Shown: positions 41,772 through 51,744 of the stretch, piece after piece | How the letters are laid out: every line of letters begins with the position of its first letter | Numbering within the stretch: position 1 is the first letter of the stretch | Source: Steroidobacter sp. | GTDB lineage: Bacteria; Pseudomonadota; Gammaproteobacteria; Steroidobacterales; Steroidobacteraceae | Assembly: GCA_025929585.1 (NCBI GenBank) | Contig: JAICPY010000006.1 | Coordinates: forward strand, 1 to 64,000 | Reading direction: 5' to 3' | DNA: 64,000 bases | Program-made: the position numbers and the translations under genes | The notes under the pieces: generated by a model | What the model was told of the DNA's origin: nothing | Database searches by the model: none | The model's input: the letters and a program-made list of their open reading frames with translations, nothing else

Positions 41772-42419
41772 ATGAAACGCAGAGATTTCTTACTCGCATC
41801 ATCCATGTTTGCCGCATCGATGATGCAGATCGGGAGTACGACTCAATCTGAGGACAGAAGCATGCGCAAACTGACTGTATTCAATAACGTTTCGCTGGAC
41901 GGTTACTTCACTGATGCGAGCGGTGACATGAGTTGGGCTCACAAGCAGGACGCCGAGTGGGCGGACTTCACCTCGGAGAATGCGGGCGGAGACGCGGAGC
42001 TCGTGTTCGGCAGAGTGACCTACGACATGATGGCAAGCTTTTGGCCGACACCTCAGGCCATGCAGATTGCTCCAACGGTCGCTGCAGCCATGAATCGCAT
42101 GCGAAAATCCGTCTTCTCACGCACCTTAGAGAAAGCCTCATGGCAAAACACCCGCCTCATCAAAGGGGACCTTGCTATGGAAGTACACAAGATGAAGCTG
42201 GAGTCCGGTCCGGATCTGCTCATCATGGGCAGCGGACAAATCATCGCTCAGCTCACCGACCTTCGCTTGATCGATGAGTATCAAATCGTTGTCACCTCCA
42301 CCGTGCTCGGACGCGGACGCACGATGTTCGAAGGCGTCGCGGGCAGGCCGACCTTGAAGCTCACGAAGACACGAGCATTTGGCAATGGCAACGTGGTTCT
42401 CTGGTATCAACTCGCATGA
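41772..42419 (+). CDS. Dihydrofolate reductase-family protein (RibD C-terminal-like) with Tat-like N-terminus
   Basis: MKRRDFLLASSMFAASMMQ...RKLTVFNNVSLDGYFTDASGDMSW...LVFGRVTYDMMASFWPT; alternative start 41862. Confidence 0.88.
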   Translation: MKRRDFLLASSMFAASMMQIGSTTQSEDRSMRKLTVFNNVSLDGYFTDASGDMSWAHKQDAEWADFTSENAGGDAELVFGRVTYDMMASFWPTPQAMQIAPTVAAAMNRMRKSVFSRTLEKASWQNTRLIKGDLAMEVHKMKLESGPDLLIMGSGQIIAQLTDLRLIDEYQIVVTSTVLGRGRTMFEGVAGRPTLKLTKTRAFGNGNVVLWYQLA

Positions 42420-42533
42420 GCCTATATCGGCGAGCTGATTTGGAACTCAGATTGCGAATCTTAGTTGCCGCTGACATTGTTCGTTGCAACCCAGGCAATA
42501 TCGTGACCAGCAACTGTCACATGGAGCGATCTC

Positions 42534-43271
42534 ATGACTGTAAAGCGCACTGGGTTAAACCGCCGCCGATTCGTGCACCTAACCGCGACTTCCGCCACGC
42601 TGCTGGCGTTAGGAAGTTTTACGCGGATCGGTCTCGCTGCGGATGAGTCGAAGACCAAGATCGGCATCATCGGATCGGGAAATGTGGGCAGTGCTCTGGG
42701 CCGCGCTTGGGCGAAGGCGGGTCACCAAGTGATGTTCTCTTCGCGTCACATGGCGCAGGACAAAGTCCTGGCGGATGAGATCGGAGCCAATGCGAGCGCC
42801 GGCTCGCCGCGAGACGCCGCGGAATTTGGTGAGGTTGTTGTGCTCGCGGTGCCCTATCGCGCTCTACCCGAGATTGGTAAAAGCCTGGCGGGCCAGCTCA
42901 AAGGGAAAGTCGTGATCGACGCGTGCAACCCCTTTCCTTCCCGTGATGGGGATATCGCGAATTGGGCTCGCGAAAGAGGTGCGGGGTTAGCATCCGCGGA
43001 GCTCCTGCCTGGGGCGCGCATCGTTCGTGCCTTCAACGCGATCGGCGCCGCTCGCATGGGATCGGCGCATGAAGAATCCGGCCGAATCGGGATGCCGATC
43101 GCTGGCGATGATGCTGAAGCTATCGAAGTTGCATCGCGCCTGATTCGCGACATCGGCTACGAGCCAGTGCTCGTTGGCAATCTCAGCATGGGCAAATACC
43201 TGATGCCCGGAACGCCGCTTGCAGGCGAGCACACTCCCGCAGAGATCAAAGAGATCGCACGCAAGCTTTAG
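42534..43271 (+). CDS. NADPH-dependent F420 reductase-like protein with Tat signal
   Basis: NRRRFVHLTATSATLLALGSFTRIGLAADESKTKIGIIGSGNVGSALGRAWAKAGHQVMFSSRH. Confidence 0.88.
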   Translation: MTVKRTGLNRRRFVHLTATSATLLALGSFTRIGLAADESKTKIGIIGSGNVGSALGRAWAKAGHQVMFSSRHMAQDKVLADEIGANASAGSPRDAAEFGEVVVLAVPYRALPEIGKSLAGQLKGKVVIDACNPFPSRDGDIANWARERGAGLASAELLPGARIVRAFNAIGAARMGSAHEESGRIGMPIAGDDAEAIEVASRLIRDIGYEPVLVGNLSMGKYLMPGTPLAGEHTPAEIKEIARKL

Positions 43272-43332
43272 CTATCAGCCCGCACGCTGAGCATGGAATC
43301 CATGACGGCGTACATTCGAGTGCACGTGTGCT

Positions 43333-44049
43333 CTAACCCGACGTGCCTCTGCCGTGCTGCTCGTTCTGCGCCTGTGTTACGAACCGATCCAAGATGTTCG
43401 GGATGAATCGTTCGGAGAATCCGGCGAGGAATGCCCATAGGATTGCCTTCGCCGCATCCAAGTTAGTGGCTGGGCGAACGTCTTGGAGAAGCGCTCCGAT
43501 TCCGGAATAGACATTGGTGGCACTCTCAAAGTCAGGGAATAGAGCTCCGTCGAGAAAATTAGACAGGCACAGGATGTACATCACCACGCCCAACGCCCCG
43601 GATATCAGAAACGAGACGTAGAACTGCATGATGATGACAACGCTATTAACCGTCGAAGATTGCGCGGTTGCCTGGTCGGCAGAGATCTTCGCTAGTCGAT
43701 AGTAGTTATTGACCACTGCGCCTACCGAGCCGGCAACGAAAACGAGCACTCCGATATCGATCCCGTTGTCCAGGCGAGCCGAGATGAACACGAGGGTGAA
43801 GCCCCCGAATGCCAGTAAGGCCGTCAGTGCAAGATGGACATAGAGACGAAGGAACGGGATGTTTCGTGAGGCCGCGGGCAGCGGCGAAGGTCCGGCAGGC
43901 GTTGCGATCTGCGTCTGCTGTACAGGCTCAGACGCCGGTGGCCGGGATGTCGTCGGTGCATCGATGCTTACAACCATGGCGTCGGCTCGACTGTTCGGAC
44001 CAGCAGCGTGTGGATCAAGATCAATCGGACAAGATAAGCAAGATCGCAA
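43333..44049 (-). CDS. Hypothetical membrane protein
   Basis: Four predicted hydrophobic helices, Pro/Ala-rich cytosolic N-terminus. Confidence 0.6.
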   Translation of the reverse strand: MRSCLSCPIDLDPHAAGPNSRADAMVVSIDAPTTSRPPASEPVQQTQIATPAGPSPLPAASRNIPFLRLYVHLALTALLAFGGFTLVFISARLDNGIDIGVLVFVAGSVGAVVNNYYRLAKISADQATAQSSTVNSVVIIMQFYVSFLISGALGVVMYILCLSNFLDGALFPDFESATNVYSGIGALLQDVRPATNLDAAKAILWAFLAGFSERFIPNILDRFVTQAQNEQHGRGTSG

Positions 44050-44176
44050 CCATCGGAGTCAAAGGGTCTGCTGCCTGGTTCGCACGGTCAATCGTACCGA
44101 AGTCACGCATATGCATCTCGGCGATTCAAGGTGAATCGCCTTTCAGGCGAGCGATATCGGGCCGTGCTACTTGAAC

Positions 44177-45796
44177 CTATCTTGTCGGCCGTGCCGGAGG
44201 CAATCCGATCATGGGCCCTGCCACTCGTGCGCGTTGCAGGAGCGGCGTAGGCAGGAACGGATTCGGATTCGCGGGACATATCGTTCCCTTGCGCGGCAAC
44301 GTTCCATCTAACAAATAGTTGATCACGTATTCGGTTACACAATCGCTGCGGCCGAATGCCGTGTGTCCCCAGCCGGCATAACTCAGCAAACGACTGTTCT
44401 TGAGCAAACGGCTGCTTGCCACTGCGCCCGCATAATCCGTCACACCATCGAAGAAATTTCCGACGACGAGTACCGGTGCGGAGGTGCGCGTAGACCAAGG
44501 CCCAGCGTAGCGATCGGATGAAGTTGGCCACTTCGCGCAGGCGGCATTGCCCCACCACCAATAAGGACCGAAGATCGATCCGCGCTCCGCGAACTCGCCG
44601 ACGGCATCGTATGCCTCAAACGAGACAGGATAGGCCGCGTCAGCGCAATGATTGCCATAGTAGGCATCGAGACCATTGTCGTAGTCGGCACGCGTGGGCC
44701 GAGCCGCATTCAAGCGTTCTTGAATACCCCGACGAGTCTCCGCTGCGTCACTTGCCGGAGCACTGTCGAGCACTGCTTGTGCCAATGCGTCGAACAAGGC
44801 CGCGTAACCATCGGGTCCACCCCAGAACTCAGGCACATACATTGCACTTACGGTATCAGCTACGAGAAAATCGTAGGTATAGAGAAAGTCGCCCAGATCG
44901 AGCGGAGACTTGCGCAGGGCCGCAGCGAGTGCCCAATACCTCGTTGCAGCTCCACCTGGACGATACAAGGCACACTCCTCGCGAGCTTCATCGCATAACC
45001 GTAGGAACTCTTCGAACTCCTCGGCTGTAGCCGTGCGATCGGAGACGATCTGCAGGCTCTGCGACCAGAGCCGCGGATCCAGAACACCATCGATAGCAAG
45101 TGCGCGGACCTTGTGCGGATAGACATTCGCGTACGTATTACCAATGTACGAGCCGTATGAGAACCCTAGATAAGTCAGGCGAGCATCACCAACTGCCTGC
45201 CGCAGCAGATCGAGGTCTCTCACTACGTCGGCGGTGCTCATGTGCTTGATGACTCGCTGCATTTGGCCGAAGCACTGCCCGGCGAGCCCGCGATAGACGT
45301 GATAGAACGGCCGCTCCTGACTGCGCTTATATGGAAAGAGCGGGACGTCGGCGAAGTAGGCATCCAATGCCTCCAGACTGTCGAAACAATGTAGAGGTGT
45401 CGATTGGCCGACTCCGCGAGGATCGAATCCGATTACATCGAAGCGACCTTGCAGCGCCGCAGCGAGGAAATCGCCGAAGCCAAACAGCGCTAGATCGACG
45501 CCTGAAGCGCCAGGTCCGCCTGGATTCAGAAACACACTGCCGATTCTGTTCGAGGGATCAGCGGCAGGAATTCGCGCAAGGGCAATAGTCGTCTTCGCAC
45601 CGTGCGGATGATCATAGTCGAGCGGCACGATTGCCGAAGCGCACTCGGCAGTTGGAAACTCTTCGCCGCAGGGTGCCCAGGTGATCGTCGGAACTTGTGC
45701 TCCACCGCGCGCATCCTTCGCAAGCAACGGGCTCAGAGGACTGGTCGTCGCTGCAACGCACAGCGCAACGGCTATGCCCCATCGATGTAGGTTCAT
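44177..45796 (-). CDS. Secreted alpha/beta hydrolase (tripeptidyl aminopeptidase-like, TAP C-terminal)
   Basis: LNPGGPGASGVD, RGVGQSTPLHC, LGFSYGSYIGNTYANVYP, APVLVVGNFFDGVTDYAGAV. Confidence 0.9.
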   Translation of the reverse strand: MNLHRWGIAVALCVAATTSPLSPLLAKDARGGAQVPTITWAPCGEEFPTAECASAIVPLDYDHPHGAKTTIALARIPAADPSNRIGSVFLNPGGPGASGVDLALFGFGDFLAAALQGRFDVIGFDPRGVGQSTPLHCFDSLEALDAYFADVPLFPYKRSQERPFYHVYRGLAGQCFGQMQRVIKHMSTADVVRDLDLLRQAVGDARLTYLGFSYGSYIGNTYANVYPHKVRALAIDGVLDPRLWSQSLQIVSDRTATAEEFEEFLRLCDEAREECALYRPGGAATRYWALAAALRKSPLDLGDFLYTYDFLVADTVSAMYVPEFWGGPDGYAALFDALAQAVLDSAPASDAAETRRGIQERLNAARPTRADYDNGLDAYYGNHCADAAYPVSFEAYDAVGEFAERGSIFGPYWWWGNAACAKWPTSSDRYAGPWSTRTSAPVLVVGNFFDGVTDYAGAVASSRLLKNSRLLSYAGWGHTAFGRSDCVTEYVINYLLDGTLPRKGTICPANPNPFLPTPLLQRARVAGPMIGLPPARPTR

Positions 45797-46106
45797 GACG
45801 GCTCCTTCTCCATCCTCGGATCGGCGGCGTCATAGCCTCTGCCATGTATTCAGCTATCGCAATCGGTACGTAGCGCAGCCAGCGTGGATCGAAAGATCGC
45901 TACGCTTCAGCGGTTAGGCTCGTGCTGACGTACGAAGTCAAGGAAACCGCTTGGTGCTGTGCGCGATGGAGGATCCGGCCAAAGAAGATGCGCGAGAGCA
46001 GGCCGTCTCATCGATTGGTTCGAGCACCTCGCGTCTAGGCAATAGAGCAGGACGTTGAGATTCGCGCACAGTCACACTGGCGAAGGACAGCTCTTCACCG
46101 AGTCTC

Positions 46107-46823
46107 CTAACGACCGGTAATAGGCGGCTCGGTTCGATCCCCTTCCAGCACGGCTTTATATAGGAAGCCCGCGGCTGCGGCGCCGATCAACGGTGCAATC
46201 CAAAAGAGCCAAAGCTGCTGCAAAGCCCAGCCACCTACGAAGAGGGCCGGTCCGGTGCTGCGCGCGGGGTTCACGGATGTATTCGTGACTGGAATGCTGA
46301 TCAAGTGAATCAGCGTCAACGCAAGCCCGATCGCAATCCCCGCAAAACCAACGGGAGCTCGTTGATGAGTTGCTCCAAGGATCACGATCAGAAACATGAA
46401 CGTCATGACGAGCTCGCTGATCAGCCCTGCTGTGAGCGAATATCCGCCGGGTGAATGCGCGCCATAGCCATTGGAAGCGAATCCGCCAGCCAAACTGAAA
46501 TCCGATTTGCCGCTTGCGATGAGATAAAGAATGCCCGCGCCTACGATGCCCCCCGCGACTTGCACGGCGATATAAGGCAGCAATTGCGAGCTTGGGAACC
46601 GTCCGCCGGCCCACAGGCCGACAGACACAGCGGGATTGAAATGAGCGCCTGAGATTGGCCCCAGCGCATAGGCACCGGTCAGGACCGTGAGACCGAAGGC
46701 GAGCGCGACTCCCGCGAAGCCGATTCCCAACTCGGGAAAGGCCGCGGCAAGCACCGCGCTGCCACAGCCACCCAGTACCAACCACAAAGTGCCGATGAAT
46801 TCGGCGGTGAGCTTCGCAAACAT
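46107..46823 (-). CDS. aqpZ: Aquaporin Z-type MIP channel
   Basis: [18 protein letters not shown] and [19 protein letters not shown] motifs; start at [14 protein letters not shown]. Confidence 0.93.
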   Translation of the reverse strand: MFAKLTAEFIGTLWLVLGGCGSAVLAAAFPELGIGFAGVALAFGLTVLTGAYALGPISGAHFNPAVSVGLWAGGRFPSSQLLPYIAVQVAGGIVGAGILYLIASGKSDFSLAGGFASNGYGAHSPGGYSLTAGLISELVMTFMFLIVILGATHQRAPVGFAGIAIGLALTLIHLISIPVTNTSVNPARSTGPALFVGGWALQQLWLFWIAPLIGAAAAGFLYKAVLEGDRTEPPITGR

Positions 46824-46965
46824 GGAGGACCTCGTTGTTCGACTGTTTGGCCCATAGATATCGGAAGTCGGCATTCTGCCGAGCGCTCAACGATTGCACA
46901 TCGTGGCTTGCCGTACGCCGCCAGGTGAAGACGACGCGGGCAGCGCGCCGTCTCCGCTCAAGTCC

Positions 46966-48339
46966 TCAAGCAGCTGATTGCCCTGCAGTGCTCTGGATTG
47001 TTTCGATCTTCGCACGCCAGCGCGGCAAGCTCTGCGGATGATTCGCTTGTAGATAGGCAATCAGCTTCTCGCGGACCTCACAGCGCAAATCCCAAGCGGC
47101 ACTAGCGTCGTTTGCGCTCGCCAGCGCTCGAATCTCCAGCGTATGTTCTTTCGCATCGGTGACCTGTAGCACGTTGACCTTGCGGTTCCACAATGGAGAG
47201 CCTTCGAGAATCCGCGTGAGCTCCGCGCGTAGACGATCGAGCGGTACGTTGTAGTCGACGTGCAGGAAGACCGTGCCAAGAATATCCGCCGACGTTCGAG
47301 TCCAATTCTGAAAAGGTGTCTCGATGAAGTATGTAATCGGTAGCACCAAGCGCCTCAGATCCCAAATGCGTACGACGACATACGTCAACGTGATCTCTTC
47401 GATGCGGCCCCATTCGTTCTCGACGATGACGACATCGTCGATTCGAATCGGCTGCGTCAGCGCAATTTGAAAGCCCGCGAGCAGCGTTGCAATGCTCTTC
47501 TGTGCCGCGAAGCCGATGATGATGCCGGCGACGCCAGCGGAGGCGATGATGGCAGTGCCGAACTGTCTCACCGATTGAAACACCATCAACATCGAGGCGA
47601 TCGCAAAGACGCCGATTACCACCGCGGCAATCTTCTTCAGCACCATAACCTGCGTGTAGATGGCACGTGCACGGCGATTATCCGCTACATCGATGCGATG
47701 CCCCTGCAGTACGAGTTGTGCAATCACATCGACGAACTGCAAAAGGATGAATCCGATAGTGCCTATCAGCAGCAGGCTGACCGCGTTCTGTATTACTGCC
47801 TCCATGTCCGCGGACACCGCCAGTGCAGGCGTGCCGAGAATAACGGCTAGCAGCGGCAACGTCAGACGTAGCGCTTTTCCCGCGAATGGCGCCAGCACGT
47901 CATCCCAGCTATTGCCGCTGCGCGAAGAAAGTGTGAGTAATAGTGCCTCCAGCGTGCGGCCGGCTCGCGAAAGCAGCCAGGCAAGGCCGACGAGCACGCC
48001 GAAGCCTTGCAGCCAATTCCCAATTGCAAGCGCGCGAAGCGTCCACTCACTACTCTCGAAGCCCGAAAGCAAATTGGAGATCGCGAAGTGCAGACCGTGC
48101 ACCCATAACAAGAAAGCCAATGGAGGCACGGCATCGCTCAAGCCGCGTGCGATCCAATACCGAGCGGTGGGTGTTTCCCCTGAAACTCGAGCGGAGTTTA
48201 TTTCTTCTTCTCTACGCACTCTGCGCCGTGCCCACCAGCGCAAAAGAAAATGCGCCACTGCGAGAAGCAGAACCGTGAGCACACCCGTGGCCCATGTCGT
48301 CAGAGTCAGGCCGAAGAACTCCGAGCTCATATCCAGCAT
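46966..48339 (-). CDS. Mechanosensitive ion channel (MscS family)
   Basis: GVAGIIIGFAAQKSIATLLAGFQIALTQPIRIDDVVIVENEWGRIEEITLTYVVVRIWDLRRLVLP. Confidence 0.93.
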   Translation of the reverse strand: MLDMSSEFFGLTLTTWATGVLTVLLLAVAHFLLRWWARRRVRREEEINSARVSGETPTARYWIARGLSDAVPPLAFLLWVHGLHFAISNLLSGFESSEWTLRALAIGNWLQGFGVLVGLAWLLSRAGRTLEALLLTLSSRSGNSWDDVLAPFAGKALRLTLPLLAVILGTPALAVSADMEAVIQNAVSLLLIGTIGFILLQFVDVIAQLVLQGHRIDVADNRRARAIYTQVMVLKKIAAVVIGVFAIASMLMVFQSVRQFGTAIIASAGVAGIIIGFAAQKSIATLLAGFQIALTQPIRIDDVVIVENEWGRIEEITLTYVVVRIWDLRRLVLPITYFIETPFQNWTRTSADILGTVFLHVDYNVPLDRLRAELTRILEGSPLWNRKVNVLQVTDAKEHTLEIRALASANDASAAWDLRCEVREKLIAYLQANHPQSLPRWRAKIETIQSTAGQSAA

Positions 48340-48475
48340 TCAAATCCCTCCAATCTACAGGAGATCGATTAACGATCGCCGTTCACGGATCAGAGGACTA
48401 CATACCGCATTTGAGCGCAGAGCAACACCCCAAGGCTTAAGGCTCTGAACACGCCGACGTGGTCGAAGCGAGGAG

Positions 48476-49924
48476 TTACTCGTGAGATGCGGCCGCGGGA
48501 AGCGGCGGCGGCCCATCCGGCAGATAGGCCTTGAATCGTACATCTCCTCTCTTCTTCTCGAACTCAGCGCGCACATCTTTCAACGAGGCTGGCCGTTCAT
48601 AGAGATCGACCATCGTCGCCGCCAATGTTTTCGCCGCGAACAGCATGCCTTTGTGACCGATCGACATACCACCCGTCGCGACGACCGGCCATGCATGTGA
48701 TGGTGTGCCCCTCGGCGCGGTCGCAACCGTGAGATGCAGCGTCGGTGCAACCCAACTTACATCGCCTACATCTGTCGAACCACCTTCGGGCTCCTGTCCT
48801 TCGAGCGATTCGATACTTGCGCTCATCCCCATTACGTCGGTGCCCGTCGCGCGCTGGATTGCACGCGCGAACTGATCTTCTTCCGCGCTGTACTTCGGTA
48901 TGCCCAACCATTGCAGGTTGTCGTTCAACAATCGTGCGCCCGCCAGATTGGTGAGGAGCTCCCAACTACCGGCCTGTACGCTCAGCGATGAGGAAGTCTC
49001 AGTCATGATCGCCGCACCCTCGGCAAGTTTGCGGACACGTGCAAGAAGATCTTCGACCTCCGTGCGCTGCCAGTCTCGAGCCCACAGCCACACCTTCGCA
49101 TTCTCCGGCACGACGTTGGGGACGTCTCCTCCTGCGACGATCGAGTAATGTAGACGCGAGCTAGGTTTGATGTGCTCGCGCATGAGATTCACGCCATGCA
49201 GGAACACCTCGACTCCATCCAGTGCGCTTCGTCCGTTCCATGGATCGTAAGCGGCGTGCGCCGAGCGGCCTTTGAATTCAACGATGACATCGACCATTGC
49301 CTGGGAGGACACGGTGTCCGCCATCGTTCTGTCTCCCGGGTGCCAGGCAAGCATCACATCGACATCATCGAAGACCCCGTCGCGTGCCATATACGTTTTG
49401 CCGCCTACGGCTTCTTCCGCCGGCGTTCCGTAGTAACGAATGGTTCCCTTCAGCTTGCCCGCTTCGATCTGCTCCTTGATCGCGAGCGCCGCTCCTAGGC
49501 TGCCGGCACCAAACATGTTGTGGCCGCATCCATGACCCGGCGCGCCTTGAACGAGAGGTGCCTTGGTCGCTGTCGCCTGCTGCGACAGGCCCGGTAACGC
49601 GTCGTACTCGCCCATGATGCCGATGATCGGCTTGCCTTCTCCAAAGCTTGCGAGGAATGCCGTTGGCATTCCTGAAATACCGCGTTCGACGCGAAATCCC
49701 TGTGCTTGCGCATAGCCAGCAAGCAGCTCCGCGGAGCGATGCTCGCGCAATGCCGTTTCCGCAAACGCCCATACTTGATCGGATAGGTGGATGATCTCTG
49801 CCGAATGCCGATCGATGGACGCGACGGCTGCGCGCTTTACCACACTCGGATTAGCGGCCTGCACGGACCCGACGTGCAACAGCAAACAAAGCATTGTCAC
49901 AGTGACGGCAACAAATCGCCTCAT
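48476..49924 (-). CDS. Secreted M20 amidohydrolase (AbgB/p-aminobenzoyl-glutamate hydrolase-like)
   Basis: IIGIMGEYDALPGLSQ, GHGCGHNMFGAGSLGAALAIKEQ, EFKGRSAHAAYDPWNGRSALDG. Confidence 0.9.
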   Translation of the reverse strand: MRRFVAVTVTMLCLLLHVGSVQAANPSVVKRAAVASIDRHSAEIIHLSDQVWAFAETALREHRSAELLAGYAQAQGFRVERGISGMPTAFLASFGEGKPIIGIMGEYDALPGLSQQATATKAPLVQGAPGHGCGHNMFGAGSLGAALAIKEQIEAGKLKGTIRYYGTPAEEAVGGKTYMARDGVFDDVDVMLAWHPGDRTMADTVSSQAMVDVIVEFKGRSAHAAYDPWNGRSALDGVEVFLHGVNLMREHIKPSSRLHYSIVAGGDVPNVVPENAKVWLWARDWQRTEVEDLLARVRKLAEGAAIMTETSSSLSVQAGSWELLTNLAGARLLNDNLQWLGIPKYSAEEDQFARAIQRATGTDVMGMSASIESLEGQEPEGGSTDVGDVSWVAPTLHLTVATAPRGTPSHAWPVVATGGMSIGHKGMLFAAKTLAATMVDLYERPASLKDVRAEFEKKRGDVRFKAYLPDGPPPLPAAASHE

Positions 49925-50170
49925 CGATGCACTCCCCAGCCTGATTTGTTTTGGAATAGAGCGAAGGCTACTTTGCGCCTCAACGATGCACCGGACAATG
50001 CTTCCGTGCATTTCGCCTCCACTTCAGCATTTGCAGACTCCGAGCCATCGTACAGGCTGCCCCCTTCTTCGCCGACAGGAACTTCAGCTGCCCGATAGCG
50101 TTGAAGCGCGATACGTGTCGTATTCGCTGTCGGTGGTCTGCAACCGCAACGCCAGGGAGGATTTAGGACA

Positions 50171-51274
50171 ATGCAACCATCTCATATCTTCGCCGCTGCC
50201 CTACTCCTCGCGAGCTCCGCGGTATCGGCAGAGCAAACGGTCGGTGATGTCTATGTCGTTCCCCAGCTCGGTTACACATGGCTCGACAACGATCGGTCCG
50301 CGGACGATAACTTCACCTATGGCATCGCCATAGGTAAGCATTTCAGCGACGCGATCAGCCTCGAGCTCGGCATCTCGAGGGGGCGATACGAGCTGCCGCT
50401 AGATGCCAATCTCGATCTCACCGCGCTGTCGATCGATGCACTACATATTTTCGCACGTGATTCCGCGGTTTCACCCTTCGTGAGCATCGGAGTCGGGGCA
50501 CTCGATACGAATCCGGACTTCGCAGAGGGCCACGTACATCCGATTGGTCAAGCAGGACTGGGACTCATGATTCAAGCTGCGGAGAAAGAGAATGGAGCAT
50601 TGAAGTTCAGCTTCCGTCCGGAGATCAAAGCTCGCTGGGCCTTACCTCGAGATAACGATCCACAAGACAAGTTTCTGGATTACGTCGCGATGCTGGGTTT
50701 TCAGTTCGCCTTTGGCGAGCCGCGACGCGAACCTACTCCTGTCGCCGCCGAGCCCGCGCCTGCTCCCGCGCCGCCACCGGCACCACCGCCGGCGCCAAAG
50801 GATTCGGATGGTGACGGCGTCACGGACGATCGCGATCAATGTCCGGGAACGCCGCGCGGAGTCGCTGTCGATGCCAACGGCTGCCCGCGAAAAGGCTCGA
50901 TCACGCTGCAGGGCGTAACCTTCGAGTTCAATTCCGCCAATCTCACTCCCGACTCTCGTCCTATCCTGGACGAAGTCGCAGCCGATCTGACGAAGCATCC
51001 GCGTCTGAAAGTCGAGCTCCAGGGCCATACCGATAGCGTCGGCGCGGATGCCTACAATTTGCAGCTTTCAGATAAGCGCGCGGACTTCGTGCGCCGATAC
51101 TTGATCGAGCAGGGAGTATCTCCCTCGCAATTGGTATCGAAAGGTTATGGAGAAACTCAGCCGGTATCGGACAACAAGACAGAGGAAGGTCGCGCACAGA
51201 ATCGTCGCGTAGACATGGCCGTACTAGAGAATCCAGGCGAGGTCGATGTGGAGATCGAGCCAGCGGCGAACTAA
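50171..51274 (+). CDS. OmpA-family outer membrane protein with TSP3-type linker
   Basis: beta-barrel N-terminus, PAPAPAPPPAPPPAPKDSDGDGVTDDRDQCPGTPRG, OmpA C-domain LKVELQGHTDSVGADAYNLQLSDKRADFVRRYL. Confidence 0.93.
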   Translation: MQPSHIFAAALLLASSAVSAEQTVGDVYVVPQLGYTWLDNDRSADDNFTYGIAIGKHFSDAISLELGISRGRYELPLDANLDLTALSIDALHIFARDSAVSPFVSIGVGALDTNPDFAEGHVHPIGQAGLGLMIQAAEKENGALKFSFRPEIKARWALPRDNDPQDKFLDYVAMLGFQFAFGEPRREPTPVAAEPAPAPAPPPAPPPAPKDSDGDGVTDDRDQCPGTPRGVAVDANGCPRKGSITLQGVTFEFNSANLTPDSRPILDEVAADLTKHPRLKVELQGHTDSVGADAYNLQLSDKRADFVRRYLIEQGVSPSQLVSKGYGETQPVSDNKTEEGRAQNRRVDMAVLENPGEVDVEIEPAAN

Positions 51275-51744
51275 TAAGACTCTGGGGTGTGGGCTGACCG
51301 CGGCACGCGTACCGACGTCGCATCGAAACGCGTCGTGCGCTGCCGCTAATTCTCTCGTCGAGTGGCCCATCGAACACCAACCAGGCATACAGCGCATATC
51401 CAACGGTGGGCGCGCGTAAAATCTTCGCTCGTTGATGAAGCAACGCAGCAAACGATAAGCACTTTCCCATACGCGTATTGACAGCGCTGTCTTGTGAAGT
51501 AGTGTGAGCGCCCAGCTCGATCTCCGCGAGCTGAACACACGCGCGATCTCGCAATGATGCGAGCGAACCGGCACAGGCAGGAGGTGTGCAGAAAGTTCAT
51601 ACCAGAAGCTCATCTTCCTTGCGCAGCCAATACTTTCGGAGCAGTCCGCGAGAGCAGCTGCTCGAGAGAAGTTTGTTTAGCTGAAAAAAGACATCGTTAG
51701 TTGGCTGACGGAATAAGCGGCAAGGCTGTCGCGGGAGAGATGCC

